This document shows, in pieces, positions 26,374 to 36,777 of a stretch of 64,000 nt of DNA. The position numbers and the translations under genes are program-made. Each line of letters begins with the position of its first letter. The first letter of the stretch is position 1. The notes under the pieces were generated by a model. That model saw only the letters and a list, made by a program, of their open reading frames with translations. It had not been told where the DNA came from and searched no databases. Source of the DNA: an uncultured Corynebacterium sp. (GTDB taxonomy: Bacteria > Actinomycetota > Actinomycetes > Mycobacteriales > Mycobacteriaceae); the NCBI RefSeq assembly GCF_943914615.1, contig NZ_CALUCS010000011.1:10492-74491 (forward strand). Reading direction: 5' to 3'.

Positions 26374-27888
26374 CTAGCGCCCGGGCCTAGGCATCGCCAC
26401 GGAACTCTCGTCGCCCTCCCAGCCCCGCATGTCAAACTTCTCCCATACCCGGCGAAACTCGGCACGGGGATCTTCCACCAGCCTCACTTTCCGCTCAAAA
26501 ACCTGCGTCGCCCGGTTTTCCAATGTGTAAGGCGCCCACCCCGGGTTGGCATCCCAGATAAACGCCTTCCAGGCCCGTTGCATGTGTTCAGAGACCACAG
26601 CCATCTCCCCGCCTAAAACGAAGCTGGCCTTCGAGGACTTGGCGTCACCAAAAAGAGCCGATAGCTCCATCGAATGCATCGCCCCCACCCCAAGTCGCCG
26701 CAACATGGCGGGAGCGTAGTCGAAGCGATACATCCAGACCGGCGCCCCGGCCACCTGGTGCAGTTCAGCGAGCCGGATGGACTGCGCCCAAAACACAGCA
26801 TCGGTGAGCATTTGCGCAAAAACCCCACGGCGCCCAATGTCCCCGTAGGCAGTCTCGATCTGTTCGGCCAGCGCCGGGTCGTGGGCACGCAGCATGGTCC
26901 GGGCTGCTTTTATCCGAGCAGTCTTAGAAAAGAACAGCATCTGTGCGGCCGACAGTTCGTCATTGTTAGTGCCAATGAGCAACGGGATCTGCTGGTGCTC
27001 GGCACGCTCGAAGATCCCCAAAGGGTGGTCCGAAAGAAGTTCACCGTCGATGGCGATTCCAAAGGCCATATTCATCTCCCGCAGCCCGCCACCCCGCCAC
27101 AGCATCTGCTGCCCGGCGCGCACCACGTCGGCGAAGTGCAAAGCGCGTAGTTCGGCGATGGACGTTGTGCGCGGAACCAATCCGGAATATTGCGTAAGTT
27201 TGCGTGCCCATAGGTTCGACTGAGCGTTGGTGTGCACGCTCATCACGGGTGCCGACTGGAGAATTACCCGGTGGAAGAGACCCCGTGCAGCGGGAATGGT
27301 CATCAAAGTGGCGGCGGAAGTCCCGCCTGCGGATTCACCCATTAGAACCACATTGTCCGGGTCGCCCCCGAAGTCCGCGATGTTCTTCCGCACCCATTCC
27401 AGTGCCAGGATCTGGTCGCGGGTCGCGGGGTTGGGTTCGCACCCGGCGGCGTCGGGGACGTCCAGGGAGCTCATGTCCACATACCCCAGCGCGCCGAGCC
27501 GGAAGTTCAAAGCGACGTACACCACGTCCAACTCTTTGGCGAAGTTATGTCCCCGCAGTACTGCGGTGTGGGAGGCCCCGGCGAAGAACCCTCCACCGTG
27601 CAGGAACACCACAACTGGCAACGTGGCGTCGGTGTCTGGCCGGACGATATCCAGGTTCAGGCAGTCCTCGTCGCCGATGACTTCGTCTTTCCAGTTGTAA
27701 GCCGTCTGTGGAGCGACGTTCCCGTACTCTTCCGCTGGCCACTCCCCCTGCCAGCGCACTGGACGTGGGGCTTTCCAGCGTTCCGCGGAGCCGAATGGAA
27801 TGCCGCGCCACGTCCGCACGCCATCGACCCGGACGCCCCGGACGAATCCGCCCGAGGTCTCTACGCGTACGCCGTCCTGATTCATCAC
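26374..27888 (-). CDS. Type-B carboxylesterase
   Basis: The 504-residue alpha/beta hydrolase has the carboxylesterase B layout: EDCLNLDI near residue 74, the oxyanion-hole stretch FLHGGGFFAGA, and the nucleophile elbow GESAGGTSAATL (Ser about 189). It hydrolyses esters, probably in the cytoplasm since no signal peptide is seen. The natural substrate is unknown; p-nitrobenzyl-esterase-like enzymes are usual relatives. Two ATGs occur in tandem at 27888 and 27885. Confidence 0.88.
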   Translation of the reverse strand: MMNQDGVRVETSGGFVRGVRVDGVRTWRGIPFGSAERWKAPRPVRWQGEWPAEEYGNVAPQTAYNWKDEVIGDEDCLNLDIVRPDTDATLPVVVFLHGGGFFAGASHTAVLRGHNFAKELDVVYVALNFRLGALGYVDMSSLDVPDAAGCEPNPATRDQILALEWVRKNIADFGGDPDNVVLMGESAGGTSAATLMTIPAARGLFHRVILQSAPVMSVHTNAQSNLWARKLTQYSGLVPRTTSIAELRALHFADVVRAGQQMLWRGGGLREMNMAFGIAIDGELLSDHPLGIFERAEHQQIPLLIGTNNDELSAAQMLFFSKTARIKAARTMLRAHDPALAEQIETAYGDIGRRGVFAQMLTDAVFWAQSIRLAELHQVAGAPVWMYRFDYAPAMLRRLGVGAMHSMELSALFGDAKSSKASFVLGGEMAVVSEHMQRAWKAFIWDANPGWAPYTLENRATQVFERKVRLVEDPRAEFRRVWEKFDMRGWEGDESSVAMPRPGR

Positions 27889-27975
27889 TTCACTATCCTA
27901 AGCTCTAGCGCCTACCGACGGTCGGGCAAGCGCATCCCGTACCGTCAGCGAACTTTTGGCCTACTGTTGGTGTCC

Positions 27976-28743
27976 ATGGGAATTTTCAACTTCGGCAAGT
28001 CCGATCAACCGCGCGACGAGGCCACGGCTACCTCTGAGCTCATTCAGCAGGCTCGGCATGCACCGTACCCCTCCGGCCCAATCGCTCGCCGCTTCTTCGG
28101 AGCCATTGACCGCACGGTCTCTATCCAGGAGCCGCTGATCCGGTCCTATGTGGCAAAGATTGAGCAGAAGCATGGTGACGCCACGCTTCAGCGCCGACAG
28201 GAAGTTCTGGACACGCACTTTAAGAATCTGGCCACGGGTTCTGGCGCGGGCACCGGTGGCGTGGCCGCCGTTCCGGGCGTGGGTACTTTGCTCTCCTTGG
28301 CGGGAATTGCCGCGGAATCCGCGTTGCTCATTGAGGTTTGCGCGCTATACGCCCTGGCGTCAGCAGAGTTGAATGGCATCGATATTTCCAAGGAAGAGAC
28401 GCGCCGTGCGGTGGTGTATCTGGCGATCTCCGGGGCTACGGCCAAGGAGTTGGTACAGGCACTGGCCGAGGACCGCACCTTTAGCTCGCTGCAGGCAGCT
28501 AACCGGCTGCGCGGTGCGCGCAAACTGCGCAAAACCAGTTCCGTCGAGTTAAAGCAGGCTAACAACATCCTCGGACGCTTCGCATTTCGCCAGGTACGCA
28601 AGAGCTTCGGCGGCGCAATGTTTAAGAAGGTTCTGCCGTTTGGCGTCGGCGCCTACCTGGGAGCTAAAGCTAACCGGAAGATCGCGGAGCGCATGGTCGA
28701 CAACGTGCACGTCTTCATTCGCGAGGCCGACGGTATCTTCTAG
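27976..28743 (+). CDS. EcsC-like protein
   Basis: The 255-residue protein has a central glycine/alanine-rich stretch, GSGAGTGGVAAVPGVGTLLSLAG, followed by AAESALLIEVCALYALA, resembling the EcsC family. EcsC proteins associate with membranes and are of uncertain function. The frame is open far upstream inside the antisense of the esterase, so the ATG at 27976 (MGIFNFGKS) is chosen; TACTGT lies eight bases upstream, fitting a leaderless transcript. It ends 41 bp before the ABC exporter and may be cotranscribed with it. Confidence 0.65.
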   Translation: MGIFNFGKSDQPRDEATATSELIQQARHAPYPSGPIARRFFGAIDRTVSIQEPLIRSYVAKIEQKHGDATLQRRQEVLDTHFKNLATGSGAGTGGVAAVPGVGTLLSLAGIAAESALLIEVCALYALASAELNGIDISKEETRRAVVYLAISGATAKELVQALAEDRTFSSLQAANRLRGARKLRKTSSVELKQANNILGRFAFRQVRKSFGGAMFKKVLPFGVGAYLGAKANRKIAERMVDNVHVFIREADGIF

Positions 28744-28784
28744 CTCGCCGGGGGATGTCCACCCCCCGCGTTAGAATCATCGGC

Positions 28785-31700
28785 GTGTTCAGAGTCATCC
28801 GAGAATCCGCCCGGCACCACCGGTGGCTATTCACCGCCGTGGTGGTTTTCTCCGTGCTCTTGCCCACCATCGAGTTGCTACTGCCACTGCTCGCGGGGGC
28901 GTCCGTGGACGGCAGTACGCGCGCGATCGGGTTGCTGGTGGCGGTAGCCTGCGCGCGTTTCGTTACGCAGGCGTTGCGGCGTTTTCTATCTGGCACGTTT
29001 AGTGTGCGCACTCAGCACAGTCTGCGCACCCGGATGTTTGCGGCGATCCAGGCGGTCGACGAGAACGCAGCGCGGTCTTTCGGCACCGGCCAGGTGATTT
29101 CGCGCACCATCACGGACCTAACGAAGGTGCAGGGCATGGTCGCGATGCTCCCGCTGATGGCTTCGAGCATGCTCGAGCTGGTGTTGATCTTCGCCGTGGT
29201 GCTGTGGATTTCCCCGCCCATCGCCGGGATTATTGCGGTACAGATCCCGCTGCTCCTCACCGTGGCTTATGCTTCGCGCAAGAAACTATACGGCCCGTCC
29301 TTGGCTTCGCAGCGCCAGGCGGCGGTGGTTGCGGAGCAGGTTGAGCGCACTGTTTCCGGCGTACAGGTGATGAAGAGCTTCGCTCAGGAGCCACGCGAAA
29401 TCGGCCGCTACCGGCGAGACTCCGCCCGGCAGTATGGCATCAACATGCGCGTAGGCAAGCTCAGTGCAATCTTCCAACCTGCACTTTCCGCCCTGCCAAA
29501 CGTGGCGTTGGTGGCGGCGATTGCACTGGGCGGCTGGCTGGCCATGCGCGATGCGATCAGTGTTGGTGACTTCCTGGCGGTCTCCACGTTCATCACCATG
29601 CTCGCCCGTCTTACTCGCATGGCGGCGGGGATGCTGGTCAATGTGCACGTCACCCAACCGTGTGCGGATCGCATTTTCGAGATTATTGACGCCCCGCCGC
29701 GCCCCACCGGCACCACTTCTGTGCGCGCCCCCATGGGGTTTTCGGGCAGTGTATCGATCACCCCGGGGCAGACCCCGATTCGGCTGAACATCCCACCGTC
29801 GAGCACGACGATCGTGGAAGGCCCGGTGGCTTCGGGAAAGACCCGCCTAGCCCACGCCTTGGCTGGCTTGAACACCCAGGACGCGGCGGAGATCCAGGTG
29901 ATGAATCCCGACGGTGGCGCACCGATCCCGCTGCTGGAGGTGCGAGAATCCGACCGGCCAGCGCTGGTGATGGACGAGGCGTTCCTTTACTCCGGGACGA
30001 TCCGGGAAAACATTCTGCTTGGATACTCGGCCACGGACGCAGAGGTCTGGGAAGCCGCTCGGCTGGCCTGTGCCGATCACTTCATCTGCGAAGCGGGCGG
30101 GTTGGATACCGTCGTCGGCGAGCGCGGCATCACACTATCCGGCGGGCAGCGCCAGCGTATTGCCATCGCACGCGTACTACTGCGAGCCCCGAACACGATA
30201 ATTTTCGATGACGCTACCTCGGCCATCGACCAGGCCACCGAGGCCCAGATCCTGGCTAACCTCCGCGCCGCGGTGTCCCAGCCCACGGTGATTTACATAA
30301 GCCACCGCGCGGACGGTGGCTTCCGCGATCCGGACCAGACGATTTCCCTACCTGCAGCACTGCCGACGGTTGCGGCTGAATCAGCCCCAGTCGCAGCCGA
30401 AACCGCCCCTGTCTCCGAAGGTGCTGCCGATCCTGCGAGCTACCGATCCGTAGAACCTCGAATCGCGGACCTCAACGACAGTGGAAGCTTCCGCCTGCGC
30501 ACCCTGTTCGCCATGGTGCCCGGCCTCATCGCAGCGGTGGTCGTCACGCTGTTCCTCTCCTCCGCCGCCGACATCGCCCTGCCCACTTTTATCCGCCACG
30601 CCATCGACGGCGGAGTGGCGAACAACGATATGAGGGCACTGTGGATCACTTGTGGAGCCGCCCTGCTGGTAGTGGCGCTTTCGTGGGGCGCACAGAGCGC
30701 CAATACCGTGCTCACCACGCTGACTGGTGAAAGGCTGATTTTCGCCTTGCGAAACCGGCTGTTCCGGCACATCACCGGGATGGATCTTCTGTGGTTCCAC
30801 CGCCAGTCGAGTGGCAGGATCATGACCCGCCTCACGACCGACATCGACTCTCTTTCGAACTTCCTGCAATCTGGGCTTTCCCAAACAATCGTGTCGGCCA
30901 CCCTGGCTTTAGGCATCCTTGGAATGCTTATCAGCACTGATCTCACGCTAGCTGGAATAATCGCGCTATTCTTACCCGTGATCGTGGTGGCGACGGTGAT
31001 ATTCCGCGTGGTTTCCCGTCGCCTCTACACCCGAGCAAGGAACCAGATCAGCCAGGTCAATGCCACGTTCCAGGAAGCTCTCATGGGACTGCCCACTGGC
31101 CAAGCTTTCGGCTACGGTGCGGCATTGCAGGCTCGCCTGGATAACGAATCCCGTGAATACCTCCGCCTGCGCACCCATTCCCAAACAGCGGTGAGCCTTT
31201 ACTTTCCTGGCATTAACCTGCTCACTCAGCTCGCGCAGGCCGCGATACTCAGTGCCGGCGGAACCCTCATTGCCAATGGCCAGACCTCCGAGGGCGCGCT
31301 GGTTGCATTCAGCCTCTACCTGACAATGCTCTTCGGCCCGATTCAACAGCTTTCCCAAGTATTCGATCAGTTCCAGCAAGCCAGCGTCAGTGCCTCCCGG
31401 ATCCGCGAACTGCTTAACGAACGCCCGGCAATCACCGCAGTGGCAGACGGAGAAGTACCGGCTTTCGTGAATGGCCCGGCGATTCGGTGTGAGGGCGTCA
31501 TATATAAATACAGAAACGATGAACACAGCAAACAAGGCGAACAGAGTGAAAACGCCGAGCCCACCCGAGATATCGCCCACACTTTCCGCGGCACAACAGC
31601 AGTGGTCGGTGCAACGGGCGCGGGCAAAACCACCCTGCTGCGGCTAATAAACCGGTTCATGGATCCCACGGAGGGGACAGTACGAGCGGACGGCACAGAT

Positions 31701-32249
31701 ATCCGAACTTTCGATGTGCGCGGCTGGCGGCGCTGCATCGGCACGGTGCCTCAGGAGCCGTATTTGTTCGCCGGAACTGTGGCCGAGAACATCGCTTACG
31801 GCGCAGACGACGAAAACCACACCAACCTGGCCGAGGTGCAGGCGGCGGTCGAGCGAATCGGCTGCGAGAGAATCCTGCAGACCATTCCCGGCGGACTCAG
31901 CGCCCACATCTCCCCCGGAACGAGCACACTCTCGGCCGGGCAAAAGCACATGATCGCGCTAGCACGGGCGGAATACATCCGACCGGCAATCATGTTGTTG
32001 GACGAAGCGACGGCCAACATCAGCGACGAGGAGGAAGCTCAAATCGTAGAGGCGATCAACCGCGTGACCCGCGACCGTACCGCACTCATCGTCGCGCACC
32101 GGCTGCGCACTGCCGCCCGCGCCGACACCATCGTCGTAATGGACCACGGCCGTATCGTCGAAATAGGCGAACATAACAACCTACTACAAAACGACGGCCC
32201 ATATGCCGAATTGTGGAATGCCGCACCAAGGCCCACAACGGGTTTGTAG
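28785..32249 (+). CDS. Fused double ABC exporter (two TMD-NBD halves)
   Basis: The 1154-residue protein joins two half-exporters, each a six-helix membrane domain plus ATPase, like M. tuberculosis Rv0194. NBD1 has Walker A GPVASGKT, signature LSGGQRQR and Walker B IIFDDATSAID, in which aspartate replaces the catalytic glutamate. NBD2 has GATGAGKTT, a variant signature LSAGQKHM and a normal LLDEATA. So one ATP site is likely degenerate, as in heterodimeric exporters. GTG 28785 is chosen over ATG 28755 because TAGAAT lies exactly seven bases before it. Drugs or lipids are likely substrates, but none is shown. Confidence 0.88.
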   Translation: MFRVIRESARHHRWLFTAVVVFSVLLPTIELLLPLLAGASVDGSTRAIGLLVAVACARFVTQALRRFLSGTFSVRTQHSLRTRMFAAIQAVDENAARSFGTGQVISRTITDLTKVQGMVAMLPLMASSMLELVLIFAVVLWISPPIAGIIAVQIPLLLTVAYASRKKLYGPSLASQRQAAVVAEQVERTVSGVQVMKSFAQEPREIGRYRRDSARQYGINMRVGKLSAIFQPALSALPNVALVAAIALGGWLAMRDAISVGDFLAVSTFITMLARLTRMAAGMLVNVHVTQPCADRIFEIIDAPPRPTGTTSVRAPMGFSGSVSITPGQTPIRLNIPPSSTTIVEGPVASGKTRLAHALAGLNTQDAAEIQVMNPDGGAPIPLLEVRESDRPALVMDEAFLYSGTIRENILLGYSATDAEVWEAARLACADHFICEAGGLDTVVGERGITLSGGQRQRIAIARVLLRAPNTIIFDDATSAIDQATEAQILANLRAAVSQPTVIYISHRADGGFRDPDQTISLPAALPTVAAESAPVAAETAPVSEGAADPASYRSVEPRIADLNDSGSFRLRTLFAMVPGLIAAVVVTLFLSSAADIALPTFIRHAIDGGVANNDMRALWITCGAALLVVALSWGAQSANTVLTTLTGERLIFALRNRLFRHITGMDLLWFHRQSSGRIMTRLTTDIDSLSNFLQSGLSQTIVSATLALGILGMLISTDLTLAGIIALFLPVIVVATVIFRVVSRRLYTRARNQISQVNATFQEALMGLPTGQAFGYGAALQARLDNESREYLRLRTHSQTAVSLYFPGINLLTQLAQAAILSAGGTLIANGQTSEGALVAFSLYLTMLFGPIQQLSQVFDQFQQASVSASRIRELLNERPAITAVADGEVPAFVNGPAIRCEGVIYKYRNDEHSKQGEQSENAEPTRDIAHTFRGTTAVVGATGAGKTTLLRLINRFMDPTEGTVRADGTDIRTFDVRGWRRCIGTVPQEPYLFAGTVAENIAYGADDENHTNLAEVQAAVERIGCERILQTIPGGLSAHISPGTSTLSAGQKHMIALARAEYIRPAIMLLDEATANISDEEEAQIVEAINRVTRDRTALIVAHRLRTAARADTIVVMDHGRIVEIGEHNNLLQNDGPYAELWNAAPRPTTGL

Positions 32250-32302
32250 TAGGGTGGAACGACGAGACTTAAAGTCATAAAGGAAAGAGGCGAGGACCTG
32301 CT

Positions 32303-35300
32303 GTGAGCAGCGCAAATTTCGGTCAAAACGAGTGGCTGGTCGATTTGATGTACCAGCAGTACAAGGAAGACCCAAAGTCTGTCGACGCTGAATGGCGCGA
32401 TTACTTTGAGAAAAATTCCTCTCCGGTAAGTTCGTCCAGCAACACCCAGGCTGCGACGGACAACGGAGCACAAAAGACCACGGGCGGCCAAAGCTCCACC
32501 AAGAACACCGTCACCCCCACCCGGGATACGACGGCGGGCGGCAAGCAGCCTAAGGGCTCTGCATCCCAAAACCAGGACAGCAGCGTTAAGCCCACCCCGA
32601 AGCGCACCGCTCCGCCTGCTCCGAAGCAGCCGGTAGAGGCGCCGGAACCCGGCGAGTCCCCCATTAAGGGTGCCGCAAGGGCCGTAGTTAAGAACATGGA
32701 CGCTTCCCTAGAGATCCCGACGGCTACGTCCGTGCGCGATATGCCGGCGAAGCTGATGTTCGAAAACCGCGCGATGGTCAACGAGACCCTGCGTGCACGC
32801 GGCGGCGGCAAGATTAGCTTTACTCACATCATCGGCTACGCCCTGGTGCAGGCAGTCAAGGCCCACCCGGACATGAACAACTCCTACGAGGTTGTAGACG
32901 GCAAGCCGACCCTCGTCACCCCGGAGCACATCAACCTGGGTCTGGCCATCGACATGGTGGGCAAGAACGGTCAGCGTTCCCTGGTGGTTGCCGCCATCAA
33001 GGAAGCCGAGAACATGTCCTTCGGCGAGTTCGTCGAGAAGTACGAGGACGTTGTTCACCGCGGCCGCGAAGGCAAGCTGACGATGGACGACTTCACCGGC
33101 GTGACCATCTCCCTGACCAACCCGGGTGGCATCGGCACCCGCCACTCCGTGCCGCGCCTGACCAAGGGTCAGGGCGCCATCATCGGCGTGGGCTCCATGG
33201 ACTACCCCGCCGAGTTCGCGGGCGCATCCGAGGATCGCCTGGGCGAGATGGGCATCGGCAAGCTGGTGACCATCACCTCCACCTATGACCACCGCATCAT
33301 CCAGGGTGCGGAGTCCGGCGAGTTCCTGCGCACCATGAGCCGCCTGCTGATCAACGACGAGTTCTGGGACGAGATCTTCCACGCCATGCGCGTGCCCTAC
33401 GCCCCGACCCGTTGGAGCCAGGACCTGCCGAACATCGGCGTAGACAAGTCCACCCGTGTGATGCAGCTGATCGAGGCCTACCGCTCCCGCGGCCACCTGA
33501 TCGCCAACGTCAACCCGCTGCAGTGGACGCAGCCGGGTCTGCCTATCCCGGACCACTCCGACCTGGACATCGAGTCCCACGGCCTGACCCTCTGGGACTT
33601 CGACCGCACCTTCCACGTCGGTGGTTTCGCCGGCCGCGAAACCATGACGCTGCGTGAGGTTCTTGCCCACCTGCGCAAGGCCTACACCCTCAAGGTTGGC
33701 TCGGAATACACCCACATTCTGGACGCCGAAGAGCGCACCTGGCTGCAGGAGCGCATCGAGGCTGGCCAGGAAGGGTTCAGCCCGGCACAACAGAAGTACA
33801 TCCTGCAGAAGTTGAACTCCGCCGAGGCTTTCGAGAACTTCCTGCAGACCAAGTACGTCGGCCAGAAGCGCTTCTCCCTGGAGGGCGCCGAGACCCTGAT
33901 CCCGATGATGGATGCCGCCATCGACCGCGCTGCCGACGCAGCCCTGGACGAGGTCATTATCGGCATGCCGCACCGTGGCCGCCTGAACGTGCTGGCCAAC
34001 ATCGTGGGCAAGCCTTACGCACAGATCTTCACCGAGTTCGAGGGCAACATCGATCCGGGCGCCGCGGGCGGTTCCGGCGACGTGAAGTACCACCTGGGTC
34101 AGCAGGGGCACTACCACCAGATGTTCGGTGACAACGAGATCGACATCTACCTGGCGGCTAACCCCTCCCACCTGGAGGCCGTCAACCCGGTCATGGAGGG
34201 CATCGCCCGCGCTAAGCAGGACCAGCTGCACGAGAAGCACACCGTCATGCCACTGCTGCTGCACGGCGACGCTGCCTTCACCGGCCTGGGTATTGTGCAG
34301 GAGACCATCAACCTGGCTCGCCTGGAGCCCTACGAGGTCGGCGGTACCATCCACATCGTCGTGAACAACCAGATCGGCTTCACCACCACCCCGGATGCCG
34401 GCCGTTCCACCCACTACGCCACCGACCTGGCTAAGGGCTTCGACTCCCCGGTGTTCCACGTCAACGGCGACGACCCAGAGGCAGTCGTGTGGGTCGCGCA
34501 CCTGGCCGTGGATTACCGCAACCGCTTCGGCAAGGACGTATTCATCGACCTGGTTACCTACCGCCGTCGCGGCCACAACGAGGCCGACGATCCGTCGATG
34601 ACCCAGCCGCTGATGTACAAGCTGATTGGAGAGACGAAGAGCTCCCGCGATCAGTACACCGAGACCCTGCTGGGCCGCGGCGACCTGACCGAGGAAGACA
34701 TTGAGCGCGTCCAGCGCGACTTCCACGAGCAGCTGGAGACAGTGTTCACCCAGGTACGCGAAGCCGAAAAGGGCTCGAAGCCAAAGGAGCAGAGCGGTAT
34801 TACCGGCTCCCAGGAGCTGCCGCATGGCCTGGATACCTCTGTGGAACGCGAGCTCATCGAGCGCATCGGCGATGCGTTCGCCGACGTTCCAGAGCACATC
34901 ACTCCGCACCCGCGCGTAAAGCCGGTGATCAAGCGTCGCAAGGAAATGTCCCGCAACGGCAAGATCGACTGGGGCTTCGCCGAGCTGCTGGCCTTCGGCT
35001 CCCTGGTTGACGGTGGCAAGCTGGTGCGCCTGGTGGGTGAGGATTCCCTGCGCGGTACCTTCACCCAGCGCCACGCTGTGCTGTTCGACCACACCGACCA
35101 CGATCGCTACAGCCCGCTGGAGGAGCTGGCACGCGAGTCCGGTAAGGGCGGCGGCTTCGAGGCTTACAACTCCGCTCTGACCGAGTACGCGGGCATGGGC
35201 TTCGAGTACGGCTACTCCGTGGGTAACCCGGATGCCCTGGTGGCTTGGGAGGCTCAGTTCGGCGACTTCGCCAACGGCGCCCAGACCATCATCGACGAGT

Positions 35301-35998
35301 ACGTCTCCTCCGGCGAGGCTAAGTGGGGCCAGGTTTCCTCTCTGGTTCTGCTGCTGCCGCACGGCTACGAGGGTCAGGGTCCGGACCACTCCTCCGCCCG
35401 CATCGAGCGTTTCCTGCAGATGTCGGCTGAGGGCTCCTGGACCATCGCCCAGCCTTCTACCCCGGCTAACTACTTCCACCTGCTGCGCCGCCACGCTCTG
35501 GGCTCCCTGAAGCGCCCGCTGGTTGTCTTCACCCCGAAGTCGATGCTGCGCAACAAGATGGCTGTCTCCTCCGTGGAGGACTTCACCGAGGTGAAGAAGT
35601 TCCAGTCCGTGATCGACGATCCGAACCAGAACGGCAAGAACGAAAACGTCAAGACCGTCCTGCTGTGCTCAGGCAAGATCTACTGGGATCTGGAGAAGAA
35701 GCGCCAGGCAGACGGCCGCGACGATGTCGCCATCGTCCGCGTGGAAATGCTGCACCCGATTCCGTTCAACCGCATCAAGGATGCGCTGGATAACTACCCG
35801 AACGCAGAGGTGCGCTGGGTTCAGGACGAACCGGCTAACCAGGGCCCGTGGCCGTTCCTGGCTCTGCAGCTGCCGGAGCACATCCCGGGTATCCAGCTGA
35901 AGCGTGTATCTCGCCGAGCACAGTCCTCCACCGCCACCGGTGTTGCGAAGGTGCACCAGCTGGAGCAGAAGCAGCTGCTGGAAGAGGCTTTCGAGTAA
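32303..35998 (+). CDS. odhA: 2-oxoglutarate dehydrogenase E2-E1 fusion (OdhA/Kgd)
   Basis: The 1231-residue protein is the corynebacterial/mycobacterial fusion. It has an E1-type N-terminal helix (FGQNEWLVDLMYQQYKEDP), a Pro/Thr/Lys-rich linker at about 45-115, an acyltransferase domain with the DHRIIQGAESGEF active-site motif near 330, and a full thiamine-diphosphate E1 (GDAAFTGLGIVQETINL). No lipoyl domain is present, so lipoate is supplied in trans. It makes succinyl-CoA from 2-oxoglutarate in the TCA cycle. The start is GTG 32303 with GAGGA seven bases upstream. OdhI control is known for C. glutamicum; it is assumed here. Confidence 0.96.
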   Translation: MSSANFGQNEWLVDLMYQQYKEDPKSVDAEWRDYFEKNSSPVSSSSNTQAATDNGAQKTTGGQSSTKNTVTPTRDTTAGGKQPKGSASQNQDSSVKPTPKRTAPPAPKQPVEAPEPGESPIKGAARAVVKNMDASLEIPTATSVRDMPAKLMFENRAMVNETLRARGGGKISFTHIIGYALVQAVKAHPDMNNSYEVVDGKPTLVTPEHINLGLAIDMVGKNGQRSLVVAAIKEAENMSFGEFVEKYEDVVHRGREGKLTMDDFTGVTISLTNPGGIGTRHSVPRLTKGQGAIIGVGSMDYPAEFAGASEDRLGEMGIGKLVTITSTYDHRIIQGAESGEFLRTMSRLLINDEFWDEIFHAMRVPYAPTRWSQDLPNIGVDKSTRVMQLIEAYRSRGHLIANVNPLQWTQPGLPIPDHSDLDIESHGLTLWDFDRTFHVGGFAGRETMTLREVLAHLRKAYTLKVGSEYTHILDAEERTWLQERIEAGQEGFSPAQQKYILQKLNSAEAFENFLQTKYVGQKRFSLEGAETLIPMMDAAIDRAADAALDEVIIGMPHRGRLNVLANIVGKPYAQIFTEFEGNIDPGAAGGSGDVKYHLGQQGHYHQMFGDNEIDIYLAANPSHLEAVNPVMEGIARAKQDQLHEKHTVMPLLLHGDAAFTGLGIVQETINLARLEPYEVGGTIHIVVNNQIGFTTTPDAGRSTHYATDLAKGFDSPVFHVNGDDPEAVVWVAHLAVDYRNRFGKDVFIDLVTYRRRGHNEADDPSMTQPLMYKLIGETKSSRDQYTETLLGRGDLTEEDIERVQRDFHEQLETVFTQVREAEKGSKPKEQSGITGSQELPHGLDTSVERELIERIGDAFADVPEHITPHPRVKPVIKRRKEMSRNGKIDWGFAELLAFGSLVDGGKLVRLVGEDSLRGTFTQRHAVLFDHTDHDRYSPLEELARESGKGGGFEAYNSALTEYAGMGFEYGYSVGNPDALVAWEAQFGDFANGAQTIIDEYVSSGEAKWGQVSSLVLLLPHGYEGQGPDHSSARIERFLQMSAEGSWTIAQPSTPANYFHLLRRHALGSLKRPLVVFTPKSMLRNKMAVSSVEDFTEVKKFQSVIDDPNQNGKNENVKTVLLCSGKIYWDLEKKRQADGRDDVAIVRVEMLHPIPFNRIKDALDNYPNAEVRWVQDEPANQGPWPFLALQLPEHIPGIQLKRVSRRAQSSTATGVAKVHQLEQKQLLEEAFE

Positions 35999-36046
35999 AG
36001 CGCTCCCCCGCCAGGCGTTAGCCCCGCGCTAGCGTCTAAGCTAGCC

Positions 36047-36095
36047 AAGAGCACGCCACGAACCTCCAAGGTTTGAGTGGCGGGCTCTTTCTCTT
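36047..36095. terminator. Terminator after odhA
   Basis: Nested arms AGAGC/GCTCT, CGCCAC/GTGGCG and AACC/GGTT form one long imperfect stem followed by TTTCTCTTTT. It separates odhA from a convergent lipoprotein gene. Confidence 0.7.
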
Positions 36096-36101
36096 TTGCG
36101 T

Positions 36102-36692
36102 TTAGGCCCCGAGCATCTCCATCGACGTCCCCAACGCAACGGAGTTCAATTTTCGGAGTTCATCGCGCCCAACCACCTGCTTCGCATAAAGCACCACTGC
36201 GTTCTGCGGTAGCGAACTATCCTCACAAGGGGTGGCATCCCCGGGCAAGGTCGCTCCAATTTCCTGCGGCAGTGAACTCAGCAATTCGTCGTAGACGAGG
36301 TACTTCTCATCCACTTCTTCCCCGCCGTCTTCCTTCTTCAGCTCCTGTCGCAGTTCCATCGCCCGGTTGCGGTCCAGCAGGTCCAGCAGTTCTCCCGTAC
36401 AGCCGAAAGTCACGTTGATCTCCCCGGTGCGTAGCTGCCGTGTCCGTTGGTCCGCGGGCACCGGCTGGCGCTCCCCCTTGCGACCATCACCGTTGAGTTC
36501 TCGCACCAGATAGCGCCCGAAGGCCTCAGCGTAACGCTCGGGCATCGGCGCGTTCCCCACCGGTTTTTCCGGCACGCCAATCAGGAAGGGCTCGGACTGT
36601 TCTTCGGCACAAGCTGTCAGACCGCCGACGGCTGCCAGGCAGGTCGCTGTCGCGATTATTGACGCCACGTTCCGCCTGCCCAGCATTCGCAT
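36102..36692 (-). CDS. Putative lipoprotein of unknown function
   Basis: The product (196 residues) has basic residues then a hydrophobic stretch ending in the lipobox GLTAC, so it is probably an exported lipoprotein. After it come EEQSEPFLIGVPEKPVGNAPMPERYAEA and a soluble domain; no enzyme motif is visible. The start at 36692 has AAGGTAG close upstream; an ATG six bases later and one 48 bases earlier are possible. It is convergent with odhA and divergent from the MgtE-N/CBS gene. Confidence 0.7.
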   Translation of the reverse strand: MRMLGRRNVASIIATATCLAAVGGLTACAEEQSEPFLIGVPEKPVGNAPMPERYAEAFGRYLVRELNGDGRKGERQPVPADQRTRQLRTGEINVTFGCTGELLDLLDRNRAMELRQELKKEDGGEEVDEKYLVYDELLSSLPQEIGATLPGDATPCEDSSLPQNAVVLYAKQVVGRDELRKLNSVALGTSMEMLGA

Positions 36693-36777
36693 CTCTACCT
36701 TGCCCCATTTATTCGCCGTAAGCCTTCTAACTCGCCACATTCTACCGCGTGGGGGCGATGAAGTAACCTAAGTACCC

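Noticed and set aside
32708..35494. 928-codon open frame on the minus strand
   Set aside because: It is the antisense of odhA. High third-position GC in odhA leaves few stops on the other strand, and its product has no recognisable domain.
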